This document shows, one piece after another, positions 1 through 12,723 of a stretch of 64,000 nt of DNA. This DNA comes from Sorex araneus (lineage: Eukaryota; Chordata; Mammalia; Eulipotyphla; Soricidae), in contig NC_073311.1 of assembly GCF_027595985.1 (NCBI RefSeq), positions 31,153,557 to 31,217,556 of the forward strand. Direction: 5' to 3'. The position numbers and the translations under genes were made by a program. The notes under the pieces are model-generated. The model had not been told where the DNA came from and ran no database searches. It worked only from the letters and a program-made list of their open reading frames with translations. Numbering within the stretch: position 1 is the first letter of the stretch; every line of letters starts with the position of its first letter.

Positions 1-280
1 CATAAACAGTTGATGTAAACTCCTGCTCTCACTATCTCTTTTACCAAGAGGAAGACTGACTGGAGCATGAAGATAAGACTGAGCACAAGACAAGGATGAT
101 GTGACAAAGGAGGAGTTTCTCAATCCCAAGAACTCATCTATTTGATTCCCTACTCAAGCGAGCACCTGGCTAGTGATTCTTGTCTAGCTACCCCCTACCA
201 AGATTCTAGGTCTTAAAAGGAATTTCAGATGTTACCTTTCCAAAAGTCTATGCACTTAAATAGGATTTTTTAAATGGAAT

Positions 281-693
281 CACCATGAGATACACAGTTA
301 CAAAGTTGTTTGTGATTGGGTTTCAGTCTTACAACGTTCAAATATCTGTCCCTTCACCAGTGTACATTTCCCACCTCCGATGTCCCGAGTTTCCTCCTGC
401 CACACTCCCCCAACCCAGTTTGCCTCTATGACAGGCACGTCTTCTCTCTCCCCCCTCCCCCATGTCTCTCTCTTCTCTTAGGCATTATGGTTGCAGTACA
501 ATTACTGACAGGTTATTATGTATATCCCTCTACCTACTTTCAGCACTCAGTTCTTGACCAGAGCAATCACTTTCAGTTATCATTGTCATGGTTGTCCCTT
601 CTCTATCCCAACTGCCCTCCCTCCTCCACCACTTATGGCAAGCTTCCAACAATGGACCAGATCTCCTGGCCCTTGTTTCTCGTGTCTTAAATA
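281..693 (-). mobile_element. L1 3' UTR, antisense
   Basis: Read on the minus strand this ends in the L1 3' terminus (TGACTGAAACCCAATCACAAAC-like, then TTTGTAAC and CATGGTGATTC). It also contains the C-rich/G-rich 3' UTR core. It is diverged from the 4204-4968 copy and represents an older subfamily. Confidence 0.8.
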
Positions 694-1292
694 GGGTATT
701 TTGGAAAGGGGAAATTAGAGCAAAAAGGCAGGTAGAGAGTGATTCTAATTCTTTCTCTTTTAAGGGGGCTTCTGTCCAAAATGACACAGGCTCAGCCAGG
801 CTATACATCCCAATCCCTTTGGTCATGCTTCCAAGAGCTTAACACAGAAATTTAGCACAGGAACTGGCAATGACTTCCCATCCAGGTATCTGTTGTGAGG
901 TGAGTCCTGGAGTCCAGGCCAGCAGTCTGAGCTCTGTCTCACAGAAATGACCTGAACCTTGCTTCTTGGTCTTTTACAATCTGAGACATTAATGCCAGTA
1001 ATCCAACCAAGATGTGCAGTTGCAAAAATAAGAATACATCAGACTTTGGACTCATAAATCCCTGAGGTCAGGTTCTCACTTCCAACTTAGCTTTAACCTG
1101 GTCATGTGATCGGAATCCTTAATCTCACCAGCCTGATGTCAGATTTCTCATCAGGAGCAGGACTAATAAACATTTTGCTTTGAAAAAAATTTTATTTTTG
1201 CTTTGAAGAATTGTGTGAAGTGGTGTGGGAGTCTCTGGGTCCATGAGAGCCTATTGGCTATGTGTGGACTCATTTGTCTAAGATCTAGTAGG

Positions 1293-1520
1293 TTACTGTC
1301 ACTGTCACTGTCATCCCGTTGCTCATCGATTTGTTCGAGCAGGCACCAGTAACGTCTCTCATTGAGAAATTTATTGTTACTGTTTTTGGCATATCCAATA
1401 TGCACGGGTAGTTTGCCAGGCTCTGCCTCGCGGGCTTGATACTCTCGGTAGCTTGCCAGGCTCTCCGAGAGGGGCAGAAGAATCGAACTCGGGTCGGCCG
1501 CGTGAAAGGCGAAAGCCCAA
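1293..1520 (-). mobile_element. RTE-tailed SINE, antisense, lacking head end
   Basis: From the left it reads as the reverse complement of the RTE-like tail (CACTGTCATCCCGTTGCTCA), the body (GTAGTTTGCCAGGCTC twice) and part of the tRNA-derived head (AATCGAACTCGGGTCGGCC). It stops before the A box. Confidence 0.9.
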
Positions 1521-1550
1521 TTATTTTTTGATGATGGTGGATGGAGGGGG

Positions 1551-1712
1551 TTTAGAGCCACATACAGCAGTGCTTAAGGTCTATACCTGGCTCTGTGCTC
1601 AGGAGTGATCCCTAGTGGTGCTTTTCGGGGGAATATAAGTGGTTCTGGGGATCTAACCTGATGGGTTAGATTGCAAGGCAAGTAGATTATCTCCTGTACT
1701 ATCTATCTATCT
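1551..1712 (-). mobile_element. Old poly(A)-type SINE, antisense
   Basis: The pattern is the family body (CAGTGCTTAAGG, CTGTGCTCAGGAGTGATCC) followed by a decayed head ending CTGTACTATCTATCT. It is highly diverged, suggesting an early member. Confidence 0.75.
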
Positions 1713-2733
1713 AACCCTGACATAATATTTCCCCCTGCTCTCCTTTTCTTCACTATCAGGTCCCTAGGGACAGACAGAGTTAGGAAAATTCGGTCCTTTT
1801 TTTTAAAAAAAATCTGTCCTCACAAGATTTGTGTTTTTAAGAGGATCAGAATGCTTTGCTAATTCATTGATTTTTAATCCTTCATCGTGCAAGTAAACTC
1901 TTCAGATTGGCACAGAACCAAGTGCTACATGCATTTTTAGGGCGCACATGTTTTATTATTTCATTGTAGTGTGGTGGAAAGGTCCCATTTTATACCCCCA
2001 GAATTTCTCTGAGCAACTCTCGGACAAGGAAATGAAGGGTAATTGAACTCAGGAGCTAGTAAAACAGACTCTACAGGCATTGACTCAAGTGTGACAGGAT
2101 CTGTGCATTCATAGGGCACCTTATCAACAAGATGCCAGAAAAAATGTGGTTGTAGGATGTAGAAAAATGTGTAAGAAGCAGGGTGACTAAGAAGCTAAAA
2201 GTGGGGTGGTGGGTAGGGGGGAGGAGCTAGTGGCCAGGCTGAGTGCATAAGATGAAAGACAGAGGTTGGGGAGGGGAGGGGGCAGGGGAGTTTTGGTGGA
2301 AAACACTGAAGCAGGTGGATGTGCATGGGAACATCCCATTTCTAAATGGCAGCCACTTTCCTGACACATTTTTAAATGGCAGCCATCTTCACAGCACGTG
2401 TGTTTGCACTCTTGTGCTCCATGTACCAGTACTGTGGCCTAACTGATTCTACAGTCCACATTGACTGATACAGAAAGTTTTTGCCTCTTTGCCAAGCAAA
2501 CCTGTGTTCATATGAAACCGCCAGACTTTTAGTATTTTAGTATGAGACACATACTGCCATCTGTCATGTGACCTCTATCCAATGAGCCATCCTTTAGACC
2601 AAACATGATATTGAGAGATTTTTATGCATTAATACATAAACTAAAAATGCTTATGTATTTGTCCCCAATGGGATCTTCTGTACCATTAAGACGGGTAGGC
2701 AGAAGGCATAAATTATTTTTATTATTATTTTAT

Positions 2734-2899
2734 TGTGGGGTGGCGCCACATCCAGTGGTGCTCAGGGGCTATTCTTGACTTGGTGCTCAGGAGAGCCCCC
2801 TAGCCATGTTCAAAGGACATAATACAGTGAAGGACATTAAACTGTGGTTGGCAATGTGCAAAGCTAGTGCCTTAAGCTCTACACTATTCCTCTGGACCC
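2734..2899 (-). mobile_element. Old poly(A)-type SINE, antisense
   Basis: GCCACATCCAGTGGTGCTCA and CTTGGTGCTCAGGAG match the SINE body. The head region is decayed but keeps a CACTATTCCTCTGGACCC end. An A/T-rich tail lies on the left. Confidence 0.7.
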
Positions 2900-2990
2900 T
2901 GGAGGCATGGGTTTTAATGGTTTCACTACCAAGTCCTTTGCTATATTATTTGAGAGGGAAAAATGAATAAAATAGCTGTAGCTTTCCCGT

Positions 2991-3146
2991 TTGGCCGTAC
3001 CCAGCAGTACTCAGGGGTTATTCTAGGCTTTGTGCTCAGCATAACCCCTGGCAGAACACAAGAGACCATATGTGGTGCCACGAATTGAACTAGAGTTGGC
3101 CTCATCCAAGGTACATGCCTAATCTGCTATACTATCTCTCTGCCTC
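2991..3146 (-). mobile_element. Old poly(A)-type SINE, antisense
   Basis: CCCAGCAGTACTCAGGGGTT, then CACGAATTGAACTAGAGTTGG (decayed B box) and CTATACTATCTCTCTGCC give the full antisense order of body then head. Confidence 0.75.
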
Positions 3147-3859
3147 CGTTGTACATACTTGAAAATTTTAACACTAAGATTAGATAGGTATCTTTCCTAT
3201 CTCATTAACCACTGATAATGCCCTTAAAATATAATTTTCATTTTCTTTTGAAATTATGTTTATATTTTCAATATAATAGTCTAATAAAATTGTGAAATGT
3301 GAAAAAAGAAAGAAAGAATTCCATATTCTGCTTGAACTATCATAATTTTAGTATTTTTTCAGCAACTTTGTTTCCTCTCTGTGTGAATAATATTTCCCTT
3401 TTTGCATGGTCACAACAAAACTCTAATATGATAATATGATTTGATATTGTGATATTGTTATCTGACATAGATACAAGCTTTTCCAGAATTAAGATTTTTC
3501 TCTTTAAATGTCTTCATTGCTCAGGGAACCCTATTTCACAGAATTGTTATACTATAGCCTATGTTTTACTCATTCCCTATTGTTTTACTCAATCCCTAAT
3601 GGGATTTGGTGTATTACCAGATTCTGTAATTAGAAATATGCTGTATCAAATAGTACTGCCATATTGCATTTTTTAAGATCTGGAAATGATAAGATTTGTT
3701 ATCTCAGATTGTTTCTATTTATATGATAGCCATTTGTTGAGTACCTATAAGTCTTAGGTGCTGAAATAACATAGTAAATAAGATAGAGACCCTGAAGTCA
3801 GGAGACTGCGGTCATACTGTGAAGGCAAATGCTTGTAAGCATATTTTGGTTCACCTTGA

Positions 3860-3965
3860 GAAGAACAATAATACGAGTCAGTGCCAAGTTCTAAGAGCTA
3901 ATGTATACAAAGCATTTGTACTGTACCTGGCACACTGTAACTGTTCAATAACAAAATAGTAAGAG
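3860..3965 (+). mobile_element. MIR-like ancient SINE
   Basis: GTGCCAAGTTCTAAGAGCTA and CTGTACCTGGCACACTGTAA followed by TTCAATAA resemble the 3' part of MIR (a GTGCCTGGCACATAGTAAGC-like segment). The copy is heavily diverged. Confidence 0.5.
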
Positions 3966-4203
3966 TGACTTGAATTCTTGTCATCACATTTTTGATAGGA
4001 TCAGAATTTAAATGCTGAAGTACATGTTTCATTTATAGAAAAGCAAATTAAATCAAGAAAGCAACACAAAGTATCCTAGACTTATTTTTAAAAAATTAAT
4101 GATAGCCCATACATACCTAGGCAATGCCATCAAATAGCAAAGATGATCAAGTTCCTTCTGATTGTTAAAACTAAGTTTGTCATGGAACAAAAACTCTTTC
4201 TCT

Positions 4204-4968
4204 TTTTTTTAAATTTTTTTAAATTTTATTGAATCACTGTGATATAGTTACAAGCTTTCATGTTTGTGTTACAATCTCACACTGACCAAACACCCATCCC
4301 TTCACCAGTGTACATTCCCTATCACCAATATCCCGGATATACCCCCCCTTTCCCGCCCTCCCCCTGCCTCTATGGCAGACAATACTCCCCATACTCTCTC
4401 TCTACTTTTGGGCATTATGGCTTGCAACACAGACATTAAGAGGTCATCGTGTTTGGTCCATTATCTACTTTCAGCATGCATCTCCCATCCCAACTGGTTC
4501 CTCCAGCCATCATTTTCTTAGTGATCCCTTCTCTATTCCATCTGCCTTCTCCCCTCCACTCATGAAGCAGTCTTCCATCTGTGGGACAATCCCCCTGGCC
4601 CTTGTATCTACTGTCCTTGGGTGTGAGCCTCATGTGATGTTATTTTATACTCCATAAGTGAGTGCATTCCCTCTATGTCTGTCCCTCTCTCTGACTCATT
4701 TCATTTAGCATGATACTCTCCATGTTTATCCATTTATAAGCAAATTTCATGACTTCATCTCACCTAACAGCTGCATTGTATTCCATTATGTAGATGTATC
4801 TAGGTTTCTTTAACCAGTCATCTGTTCTAGGGCACTCAGGTTTTTTCCAGATTTTGGCTATTGTGAACATATAGGTACAGATGTCATTTCTACTGTGCTT
4901 TTTTGCATCCTCGGGATATATTCCCAGAAGTGGTATTGTGGGGTCATATGGAAGTTCAATTTCAAGTT
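4204..4968 (-). mobile_element. L1 3' end: ORF2 C terminus plus 3' UTR, antisense
   Basis: On the minus strand the right part encodes the typical L1 ORF2 C-terminal peptide (YDPTIPLLGIYPRDAKKHS, then FTIAKIWKKPECPRTDDW). The G-rich 3' UTR and AATAAAATTTAAAAAAATTT follow. The frame is nearly intact, so this is a relatively young 5'-truncated copy. A/T-rich flanks around 4188 and 4970 are similar (possible target duplication). Confidence 0.92.
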
Positions 4969-5139
4969 AAAAAAACTTTCTGTAGGAACGTTTTAATGAC
5001 ACTGATGTCACCCTCTTTTAAATGCTGTCAGACAGAATGACTTTACTCTTCTGACCATGATGTAGGTCAGAGAGATCTATTTTCAAATGAAAGACCAATG
5101 CAGTTGTATTTCTATTTCATTATTAAAAAAATTACATAT

Positions 5140-5308
5140 ACAGGGACCAGAACAATAGTACAGTTGGTAATAACCTTGCCTTGCATATGGCCAAGTTGGT
5201 TTCAATCTCTAACACCTCATATATTCCACTGAACCCCCCAGGAGTTTTCCCTGAGCACAAAGTCAGGAGTTAGCCCTGAGGATACCAGGTATGCTCCCCC
5301 CAAGTCCA
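5140..5308 (+). mobile_element. Old poly(A)-type SINE
   Basis: GGGACCAGAACAATAGTACA (head), a decayed B box (TTGGTTTCAATCTC) and CCCTGAGCACAAAGTCAGGA (body) occur in sense order. Confidence 0.75.
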
Positions 5309-7760
5309 AAATTACATATGCAAGCATATAAATGCATATATCAATACACACAAATGTGTGTACTTATGTACAACTTTCATGGATTAAAACGGATACGAGA
5401 ACTCTAAAATTTTTCCATAGGTAGGATTCTTTTGCATGTAATTCCTGATTTCCATCATTGCTTTTAGCAACCAGGTCTACAGACCTGAACAAAAGTTAAT
5501 GTTTAAAAAGGCACAGCATGTCCTGGCTATCAAGCTTGCTCATTTCCTCTTCCTGATGTTGCTGCTATGATTGTCGGACTCAGGCAAGAGCTTTCCATTA
5601 CACGAAAATACATTAAAAATTATGCTTCAGTCCTAATCAATATGAGACTAAAGTTGCTTGAAGATAAAGAACTTGTAGCCTTAAGGATAAACTTGAGTAG
5701 ACTTGGCTCTCTGTGGGAGCTGGTTTATGATAGTACATGGAAATAACCCACAGCCACCACTGAAATATGCATAAGGATTTCAGAGAGGAAATGAAGGAAA
5801 TACTCCATCAAACTGAAAGCACAATGATGATTTAAATAAGCCTAATACAGATGATACAAATACAAATTCTCTGGTGAAAATTTGATCAGGGTATTTGAAG
5901 GCACTGGCTTGCCCTTTCGTAGCGGAAAAAAAAAATTACATAGTCTGCCTGTCAACTCCAGAATATAAGTGCTTTCAATTCCCTCAATTATCCTCCTTCC
6001 TTTTTATTAATTCTGTTTCACTAATCCTCCACATAATGTTTCATGGGACCAGCACAATACAGCGGCTGACATTTCCCATAAGTAACATCCTCCATCTTCT
6101 TCCTCCCAATCCAATGATCACCACTTCCTTCAGATTTTACTCAATACACTTTTGAGAAACTTTCCCTAATTACTCTGTCGACCTTCCTTGTCATTGACCC
6201 TCAGTAGTTCTTTGTTGATGCGTCTGCTTTCTAAAGCATGCTGGGTATTCACCTGGCCTGGCAGTGGACTTGGCCCTGGATGAGTAAGTCCCGGTCACTG
6301 CCCTCTTACATGTCATAGTCTACAAAGACAAAAACAGTCTAATAAAACGTGATAAGCTTGAGATAAGGGGAAGCACAAATCCATTCATCCTCTGGAAATC
6401 TACAGGGCTTCCTGGGAAAACGGATGGCAGAGCTGAGTCTACTAAGATGATTAGAAGTTGTGTGGGGAAGGGAGGTGAAAGAGACACAGAGGGCACAGGC
6501 TGTAGGTGGTGGCAGTTGGGAACCAATATGGCGGGCTTGTGCGCCATGTTGATTTTGAACATGTTAGATTACTAATCCACATGGGGATGGAAAGTTCACA
6601 GAATTCCTATTCTTTTCCTATATTTGAAGGATAAGCTCACTCAGGCCTAAATTTTCTCCTGATTTTGACTTCTTCCCCAAGGGTTTGTTAGAGTCCCCAG
6701 GGTTGTTTTATAAGCAGAATGTTACCAACTGGGATGCACATGGTAGACACTTGGCCACTGCCCAGGGGCCTCTGTCCACCAGCTCCAGCAAGACTCTGCA
6801 TCATCATGGAGTGAAGCATTATGCTCTCAGCTTCACAGAAAGGTCAGATACCTTGAATGAATTGGCACATGGCTTTTACACATAATTTCTTTTCTTTCTG
6901 GCTTGATGTCCGGCCCCTAGCTAAATAGATTTCCACATTCCAAAGCAGCCAAACTGCCATTTCTTTTCATGGGTGGTTAAATCCAATCTCTTCTCCCACT
7001 GCCTGGGGTCAAGGGTGGAGTTTGGAGAAGTAGAACAACATCAGGGGAAACTTGTAAAGAAGAAAAACAAGAGGATGAAAACAAACCCAAAAAAGGGAAG
7101 CAAAATTTTACAGGCTCTGCAGTTCCAAAGCTCTTAGTTCAAGGTTATAGCTTTAAAAGACAAATAGGCAATTTTCCAACAAAGCCCGCTTAATAGATAG
7201 AAACAGACAGAATTCAGGCTGCCTCTGGAAAGGAGAAAAAGAAAATCCATAAAGCTTAGAGCCAGATGAAGTTTTGGCATTGAAACGGAAACTTTTAGAG
7301 CAATCAAATAACACCTGAGAAACCTTAGTTCTGATTGGCCCTGCAGCAGGGCCTCCATCATCAACACCATGAAAAAGAAACAAATGGATTTTAGTCATTT
7401 TAAAATTTCAAACCTGGTTTCTAAACCCCGTTGACATCTTAGTAAACAAACACGGGTATATTGGGAGGGTTCAAAGAAAATCCCTTCTGTCAGAAGGCCT
7501 GCTGCATCACTGAAGGGACTGGAAGTTCTTGGGGTTAAGCTTTACAGCACCCGACACTTCAAACATATTAGAAGATCTCATAGGTGCACACTTGGGAAAA
7601 GCAAATATTATTTACATGGTCTTTTCTACAAGTGCTCCAAGTCTTATTAGTATATACATGATATTCATTCCAGAAAACAACAATTTAAAAAATCGTGACA
7701 AAGACCAAGCAAGAAAAGACTTTCAAATCCTCCCACTGTTGACACTTAAAAGTAATTTAC
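5309..7760. other. Unique-looking DNA, no gene seen
   Basis: No recognisable repeat, splice-bounded exon or long conserved frame was found. Short open frames here (up to 86 codons) have no recognisable motif. Confidence 0.5.
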
Positions 7761-7945
7761 GGGCTGGAGCAATAGCACAGTGGGTAGGGTGTTTGCCTTC
7801 TACGCGGCCGACCGGGGTTCGATTCCCAGAATCCCATATGGTTCCCTGAGCACCGTCAGGGGTAATTTCTGAGTCCAAATCCAGGAGTAACCCCTGTGCA
7901 TCGCCAGGTGTGACCCAAAAAACAAATAAATAAATAAATAAATAA
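7761..7945 (+). mobile_element. Poly(A)-type SINE with (AAAT)n tail
   Basis: A near-consensus copy: GGGCTGGAGCAATAGCACAG, B box GGGGTTCGATTCCCAG, body CCATATGGTTCCCTGAGCAC, then GTGTGACCC and an AAATAAATAAAT tail. Confidence 0.92.
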
Positions 7946-8115
7946 GGGGCTGGAGCAATAGCACAGCAGGTAGTCCACCGTTTGCCTTGCACATGGCATA
8001 CCCAGGTTCGATTCCCAGCATCCCATATAGTCCCCTGAGCACAGCCAGGGGTGATTCCAGAGTGCAGAGCCAGGAGTAATCCCTGTGCATTGCCAGGTGT
8101 GACCCAAAAAGCAAA

Positions 8116-8116
<1 letters not shown>
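7946..8116 (+). mobile_element. Poly(A)-type SINE, tandem to the previous copy
   Basis: It starts directly at the tail of the previous copy, in the same orientation. The head, B box (CAGGTTCGATTCCCAG) and body are all present, ending GTGACCCAAAAAGCAAAA. Confidence 0.92.

Positions 8117-8166
<50 letters not shown>
8117..8166 (+). repeat. (GATA)n microsatellite at a SINE tail
   Basis: About 12 perfect GATA units continue the A-rich tail of the preceding SINE, a typical origin for a tetranucleotide repeat. Confidence 0.95.
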
Positions 8167-8168
<2 letters not shown>

Positions 8169-9007
8169 TTGTTTTTTCCCTTTCTCCCACCCTTCTGATT
8201 CCTATTCCTATCATTCTTACCTCTTGGCAATTGATTAAACAACCAATTTGAAGTGGTTTACTGTTCATGACTTCACTCCTGGGCAGGTCTGCAAACTCAC
8301 TGAACTTAGGGACCTTGTCTGAGCCACGGAGGACTGCACATAGTAACTGGACTGTAGGTACTTGCTGAATACCCATGTCTACACCTGTGTATAGAATTGA
8401 AGATTCTCCAATCTTCTCTGACTTCTCTGACTCAATCATATATGAAAAATGGTGACAAAGCCTACGTGGTATTTCTATGGACTTTCCCCACATTTAAAGT
8501 CAGCAAGCCCAAGCCAATAGAAATGGAGAAGGAGAAAAGGATTTCTTAATGTATGTTGATTTCATGAGAAAATAGTGTCTGCATTTCCCAACCAAAATAG
8601 AGTTACTGGAGAAATTACCCTCTGGGAGAAAAAAAAAAAGGCTTTGTAAATGCAACCCTAGCAAAATATAACTTCAAAGGAATTACCTGGCCCAGAGGGC
8701 ATTTTTCAGAGAACTTCACAGTGTTACTGAACACAGTTTTCTGATCTATTGCAAAATAGCAGCACCTGGGTAGCTGGCCTTATTGATACCATCAACCACC
8801 AGGCAGGAATGTTTGGGGAAACTTGGACTTTTATGGATAGACCACCTGAGATAGTCACAAAAGAGTGTTTAAGATGATCAAGTCTTTCATTTCACTGGTG
8901 AGTGAGTGAATGTCAAAGAGTTATGATTTACCCAAGATTGTAAGTGTTGAACTAGGTGGAATAATCCATGGCTAATAGTGTCAGGTTAAGGTTAAAATGC
9001 CTAAAAG

Positions 9008-9662
9008 AGGGTCTAGGGATGTGGCTTATATGTGGTGGGACACATGTTCTGCTTGCCTAAGACCCTTGAGTTGCCGGACCCGAATCGGGGCCAGCAACAC
9101 CGGGGGGCTGGAAGGAGGAGGTGCCGCCAGCACACCTTCTCCAGATGGAGCCCTGGCGACACTGAGCAGGAACTAACACGGCTCCAGGATTCGGGACTGG
9201 GACACATCCGAGCCGCGGGGGCGCACTGGAGTGGGGCGGCTGCGCGACCTTTTCTAAAACCTGAAAACATACAATCTTTTAATGGAAAGCTAATTATCAA
9301 ATGCCTCCTTATTAGGGTTATCTTGTTTGGGGATATAACTCCCACAACAATAGTGAGTTTTGTGTTGAAATATGGAACGTAATCAAGGTGAAGAGAAAAT
9401 GAAGTGAAATTCATCAGTTATAGAGTTGGGGTGGGGGGCGGGGGGTATACCGGGGATTTTGGTGGTGGAATATGGGCACTGGTGAAGGGGTGGTGTTTGA
9501 ATACGGTATAACTGAGACATAAACCTGGGAACTCTGTAACTTTCCACATGGTGATAAAATTAAAAAAAAATAAAAATTAAAAAAAAAAGACCCTTGAGTT
9601 GTACCCCTAGTACCACATTACCCTCTTAGCAACACTGGGTTGGTGTGCCCCCCCCCCCAAAT
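9008..9662 (+). mobile_element. Old SINE split by a younger retroposon
   Basis: The left part (9008-9073) is a decayed head. The right part (9602-9662) carries CCCCTAGTACCACATTACCC and AACACTGGGTTGGTGTGCCC. The two parts join at the target duplication of the element at 9074-9586. Confidence 0.65.
9074..9586 (+). mobile_element. L1-tailed retroposon with unrelated GC-rich 5' region
   Basis: Perfect 15-bp target duplications AAGACCCTTGAGTTG (9059-9073 and 9587-9601) bound a 513-bp insert. The first 190 bp are GC-rich (GGGGCCAGCAACACCGGGG, GAGCCGCGGGGGCGCACTGG). The last 240 bp are an L1-type 3' UTR with AATAGTGAGTTTTGTGTTGA, a G-run, CACTGGTGAAGGGG and an A-rich tail. The 5' part could be an L1 promoter region or another RNA. 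Confidence 0.85.
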
Positions 9663-9707
9663 AATGCTGACATAAATAAAATGTGTTATAAACAGTACCC
9701 ACAAAAG

Positions 9708-9931
9708 AGTCTGGCAAGCTTCCCATCCCGTTTTCGATTTGCCAAAAAAAAGTAACAGTTACAGTCTCATTTCCCTGACCCTGAAAGAGCCTCCAATTGT
9801 TGAGAAAGGCGAGTAAGGAGAGGCTGCTAAAATCTCAGGGCTGGGACAAATGGAGACGTTACTGGCGCCCACTCGAGTAAATCAATGAACAATGGGATGA
9901 TAGTGATACAGTGACAGTGAATAGTGTCGAA
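9708..9931 (+). mobile_element. RTE-tailed SINE, expanded-middle variant, headless
   Basis: GTCTGGCAAGCTTCCCATCC and CGATTTGCC are SINE body. A middle segment about 85 bp long (GAAAGAGCCTCCAATTGTTG through GCTGCTAAAATCTCAGGG) follows that normal copies lack. The tail is AATGGAGACGTTACTGGCGC and on to CAGTGACAGTGA. Confidence 0.85.
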
Positions 9932-10144
9932 ATCATTTACTTTATAAGGTATTAGATGCCAGAAACATAGTTAATAGGTTAGTAAAAACAGTATTACCTA
10001 GGCCTTATACCAAGAGAGTGTATCATTTCAGGGAATAAGAGACATGAGAACAATATCAGTTTGTAAAGTAACTACCGCAAAGAGAACAGAAGTGAGAAGA
10101 AAGGTAGGAGAGGTAAGTTTTTTTTGTTGTGTTTTTCAGGGGAA

Positions 10145-10300
10145 GAGTCCACAGCAAGCAGTGATCAGGGCTTACTCCTTGAGCTGGCTCAGGGATCACT
10201 CCTGGTAGTGCTCAGGGGATAGTATGGAGTGCCTGGGATCAAACCAGATTGGCCACAGGTAAGGCAAGCACCCTGCCTGCTGTACTTTCTCTCTGGCCTC
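10145..10300 (-). mobile_element. Poly(A)-type SINE, antisense
   Basis: GGGCTTACTCCTTGAGCTGG, GGATCACTCCTGGTAGTGCT, then a GGATCAAACCAGATTGGCC head and TCTCTCTGGCC end. Confidence 0.8.
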
Positions 10301-10446
10301 CAGGGAGATAATTCAGTTGGTCTGAGCACATATGCTGCGTACTGAAGGCTAAGATCTGCTGGTACTGTATGGTTCCTGAGCACCAATGGGAGGACTCTTG
10401 TGTACCAAGCTGGGTGTAGCTCCAAAGCACTGATAGGTATGGCCCA
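10301..10446 (+). mobile_element. Old poly(A)-type SINE
   Basis: It abuts the previous antisense copy. The head is diverged (CAGGGAGATAATTCAGTTGG). TGTATGGTTCCTGAGCACCA and AGGTATGGCCCAAAAGG mark the body and end. Confidence 0.6.
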
Positions 10447-10536
10447 AAAGGAGGAAGGAAAAGGAGGAGGAGAAGGAGGAGGAAGAAGATGAGGAGGAGG
10501 TGGAGAAGGAAGAAGAGGAGGAGGAGGAGGATGAGT
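10447..10536 (+). repeat. Purine-rich GGA/GAA tract
   Basis: An imperfect GGAGGAGAAGGA-type tract about 90 bp long adjoins the SINE end. Confidence 0.9.
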
Positions 10537-10851
10537 AATGAGCTTTAGGCAGTCCCAGTTAAAAATCCCAGATAAAGACAGCTCTTCTTCCTCAATATTA
10601 ATGAATTTTCCTGCTGGTCTCTTCTCTGCAGTGGCTCCGCTAGTCATTATTGCTGATCCTGTCTTTCACGTTCTAATATTTTATTCATCTTAGTTTTTGC
10701 ACTAATTTTGATTATTTATAATACTTCTTATCTTGATTATTCAGTTTTTTTGGGGTGTATCCCTCTAAAATTCTGTACCTGAGATGAGACCTCAACCTTA
10801 ATCTAGATTTTCCAGGAAAATCTAATAAAAGGCCATATGAGCAAAAGAAAG

Positions 10852-10962
<111 letters not shown>

Positions 10963-12723
10963 TAGCAAAGGTGTGAGAGTTTTCGTTCTTCTTTTTAAAA
11001 GCCTACAGGCTCAGACAAGCACCTTAGGGGAGGGATAGAACTCTTATTGGAAGAGAAATGAAACAGTGGTTTGTTTTGTTTGTTCATATTTTGTCTTAAG
11101 GGCTTTTGTTGTTGCTATTTTTTGGTTTGGTTTGGTAAAAGAAGAGGTAGTAAGGACTTCTCACATCTGAAAACTGCTGGGAAACTTCTCAGGAGATTGG
11201 GAGTTGGTCACAATGGATATATTAGAAGAACTTGTGTTTCCCTCTTAATGCTATCACAGCAAATCTATGTTAAAATGTGGATTATTCTACATGAGAACTC
11301 ACTTGAAGTTGTGATGGACAAATACTGCAGGAGAGAGCCTGGAGGGAGGGAGACAGATGCATTCACTAAGAAAGAAATTCCACAATGGAGCAACAAACTG
11401 CAATTGGGAAATGATTTCTAAGGCGCAGAATTCTATACCCTGAGGAGCAGAGAAGGGGCACACAGCAGCCCTGCTTGATCATCCTATTCTTACAACACTG
11501 GAATGAAAAGCAAGAAACTATGAGACATAAACAGAGGTGGGAGTCACTAGCAGACACTACCTTGACAACCTCTCTTGCCTATAGCCAGAGCCCATATTTG
11601 CTCTCCTTTACATACATAGTAACTGAGCCTGTGGGCATATCCCAGAGAAGAGCTCCACCTACCCCCAGTAAACAGCTGAACTAGCTGGGGGCAGAAAGAC
11701 AACTATATACTGAGTGCTTACCCGCAGCAGACAAACAAACCTCTCCTGGGCAACTTGACTGTAGTAAGCAAACCACACCCCTACAGATAAAGTCCCTGAG
11801 GATTTTTCAAAGTATTACCAGTGAACAAGGGGACCTTACTATTTACTGTGCTCTCTTGACTGGCTCACTGTCAGCCAGATTCTGTTCCCTGCCAGACCCC
11901 CGGTCATATGATTTGTCACCATCTGGTACTGAGATACTAGCCTCCTCCTAAACCCACCTCAGAACTGGTTCCACAGTCAATACCCAGGTCTATGTGCCCA
12001 AGGAAGCTAGAGGCATTGGGAACTCCTGAACCCTGGTCACTGCACAGCTATGCTCGACCTCAATGCCAAAGAATTGCCTAGACAGGCAAGACTGTGAAGC
12101 CCTGGTACCGCAGTTGGTGCCAGACACTTTAACCTGATTACAAACACTGGCCCAAAGTCCCTGCCCAGGTCCCTGTGGAGTACCAGGAAAAATGAAGAGC
12201 CAGAGGAAGATCAGAGCACCAGTCTGAAAAAACCTCCTAATACAACAGAGTTATGTAAGCTTCCCGAAGAAGACTTCCGATCAGTGGTCCTAATGACGCT
12301 CACTGAAATGAAATTGGTAGAAAAGAACTTTGACAAAGACATAAAAAGCAAGAGAGAACGTTTGAGAAAAGGCCAAACAGAAATCATAGCAGCAAGAGTG
12401 TAATTGCTAAAGTGGAATACTCAATAGAGGGAATGAACATCAGCATGGAAGAAACAAAACGAAAAATCTTTAAGTGAGCTCCTTTTGCAAGCAAAACAAG
12501 CCTACAAAAGAAAGAAGGAAGTAAGAATAAAATAACATATGAGCTCTACGGGACAGCAGCAAGAGGAACATTTGTATCCTAAGAGTTCCAGACGGAGAGC
12601 AGATACAGAAAGGAAAGGGCAAACTTCCTATTTGAAGAAATGATCACTGAGAGAATCCCCAAGCTGAGAAAGCACGCAGCGCGGAGCACAAAGAGTTCTA
12701 ATCAAAACACATCCAAAGACATG

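Noticed and set aside
7761..7835. SINE heads as tRNA genes
   Set aside because: A and B boxes are present, but the fold lacks proper acceptor and anticodon stems and the sequence recurs tens of times with SINE bodies.
7723..8493. 256-codon minus-strand frame with IYLSIYLSI repeats
   Set aside because: It is the translation of two SINEs and the (GATA)n tract.
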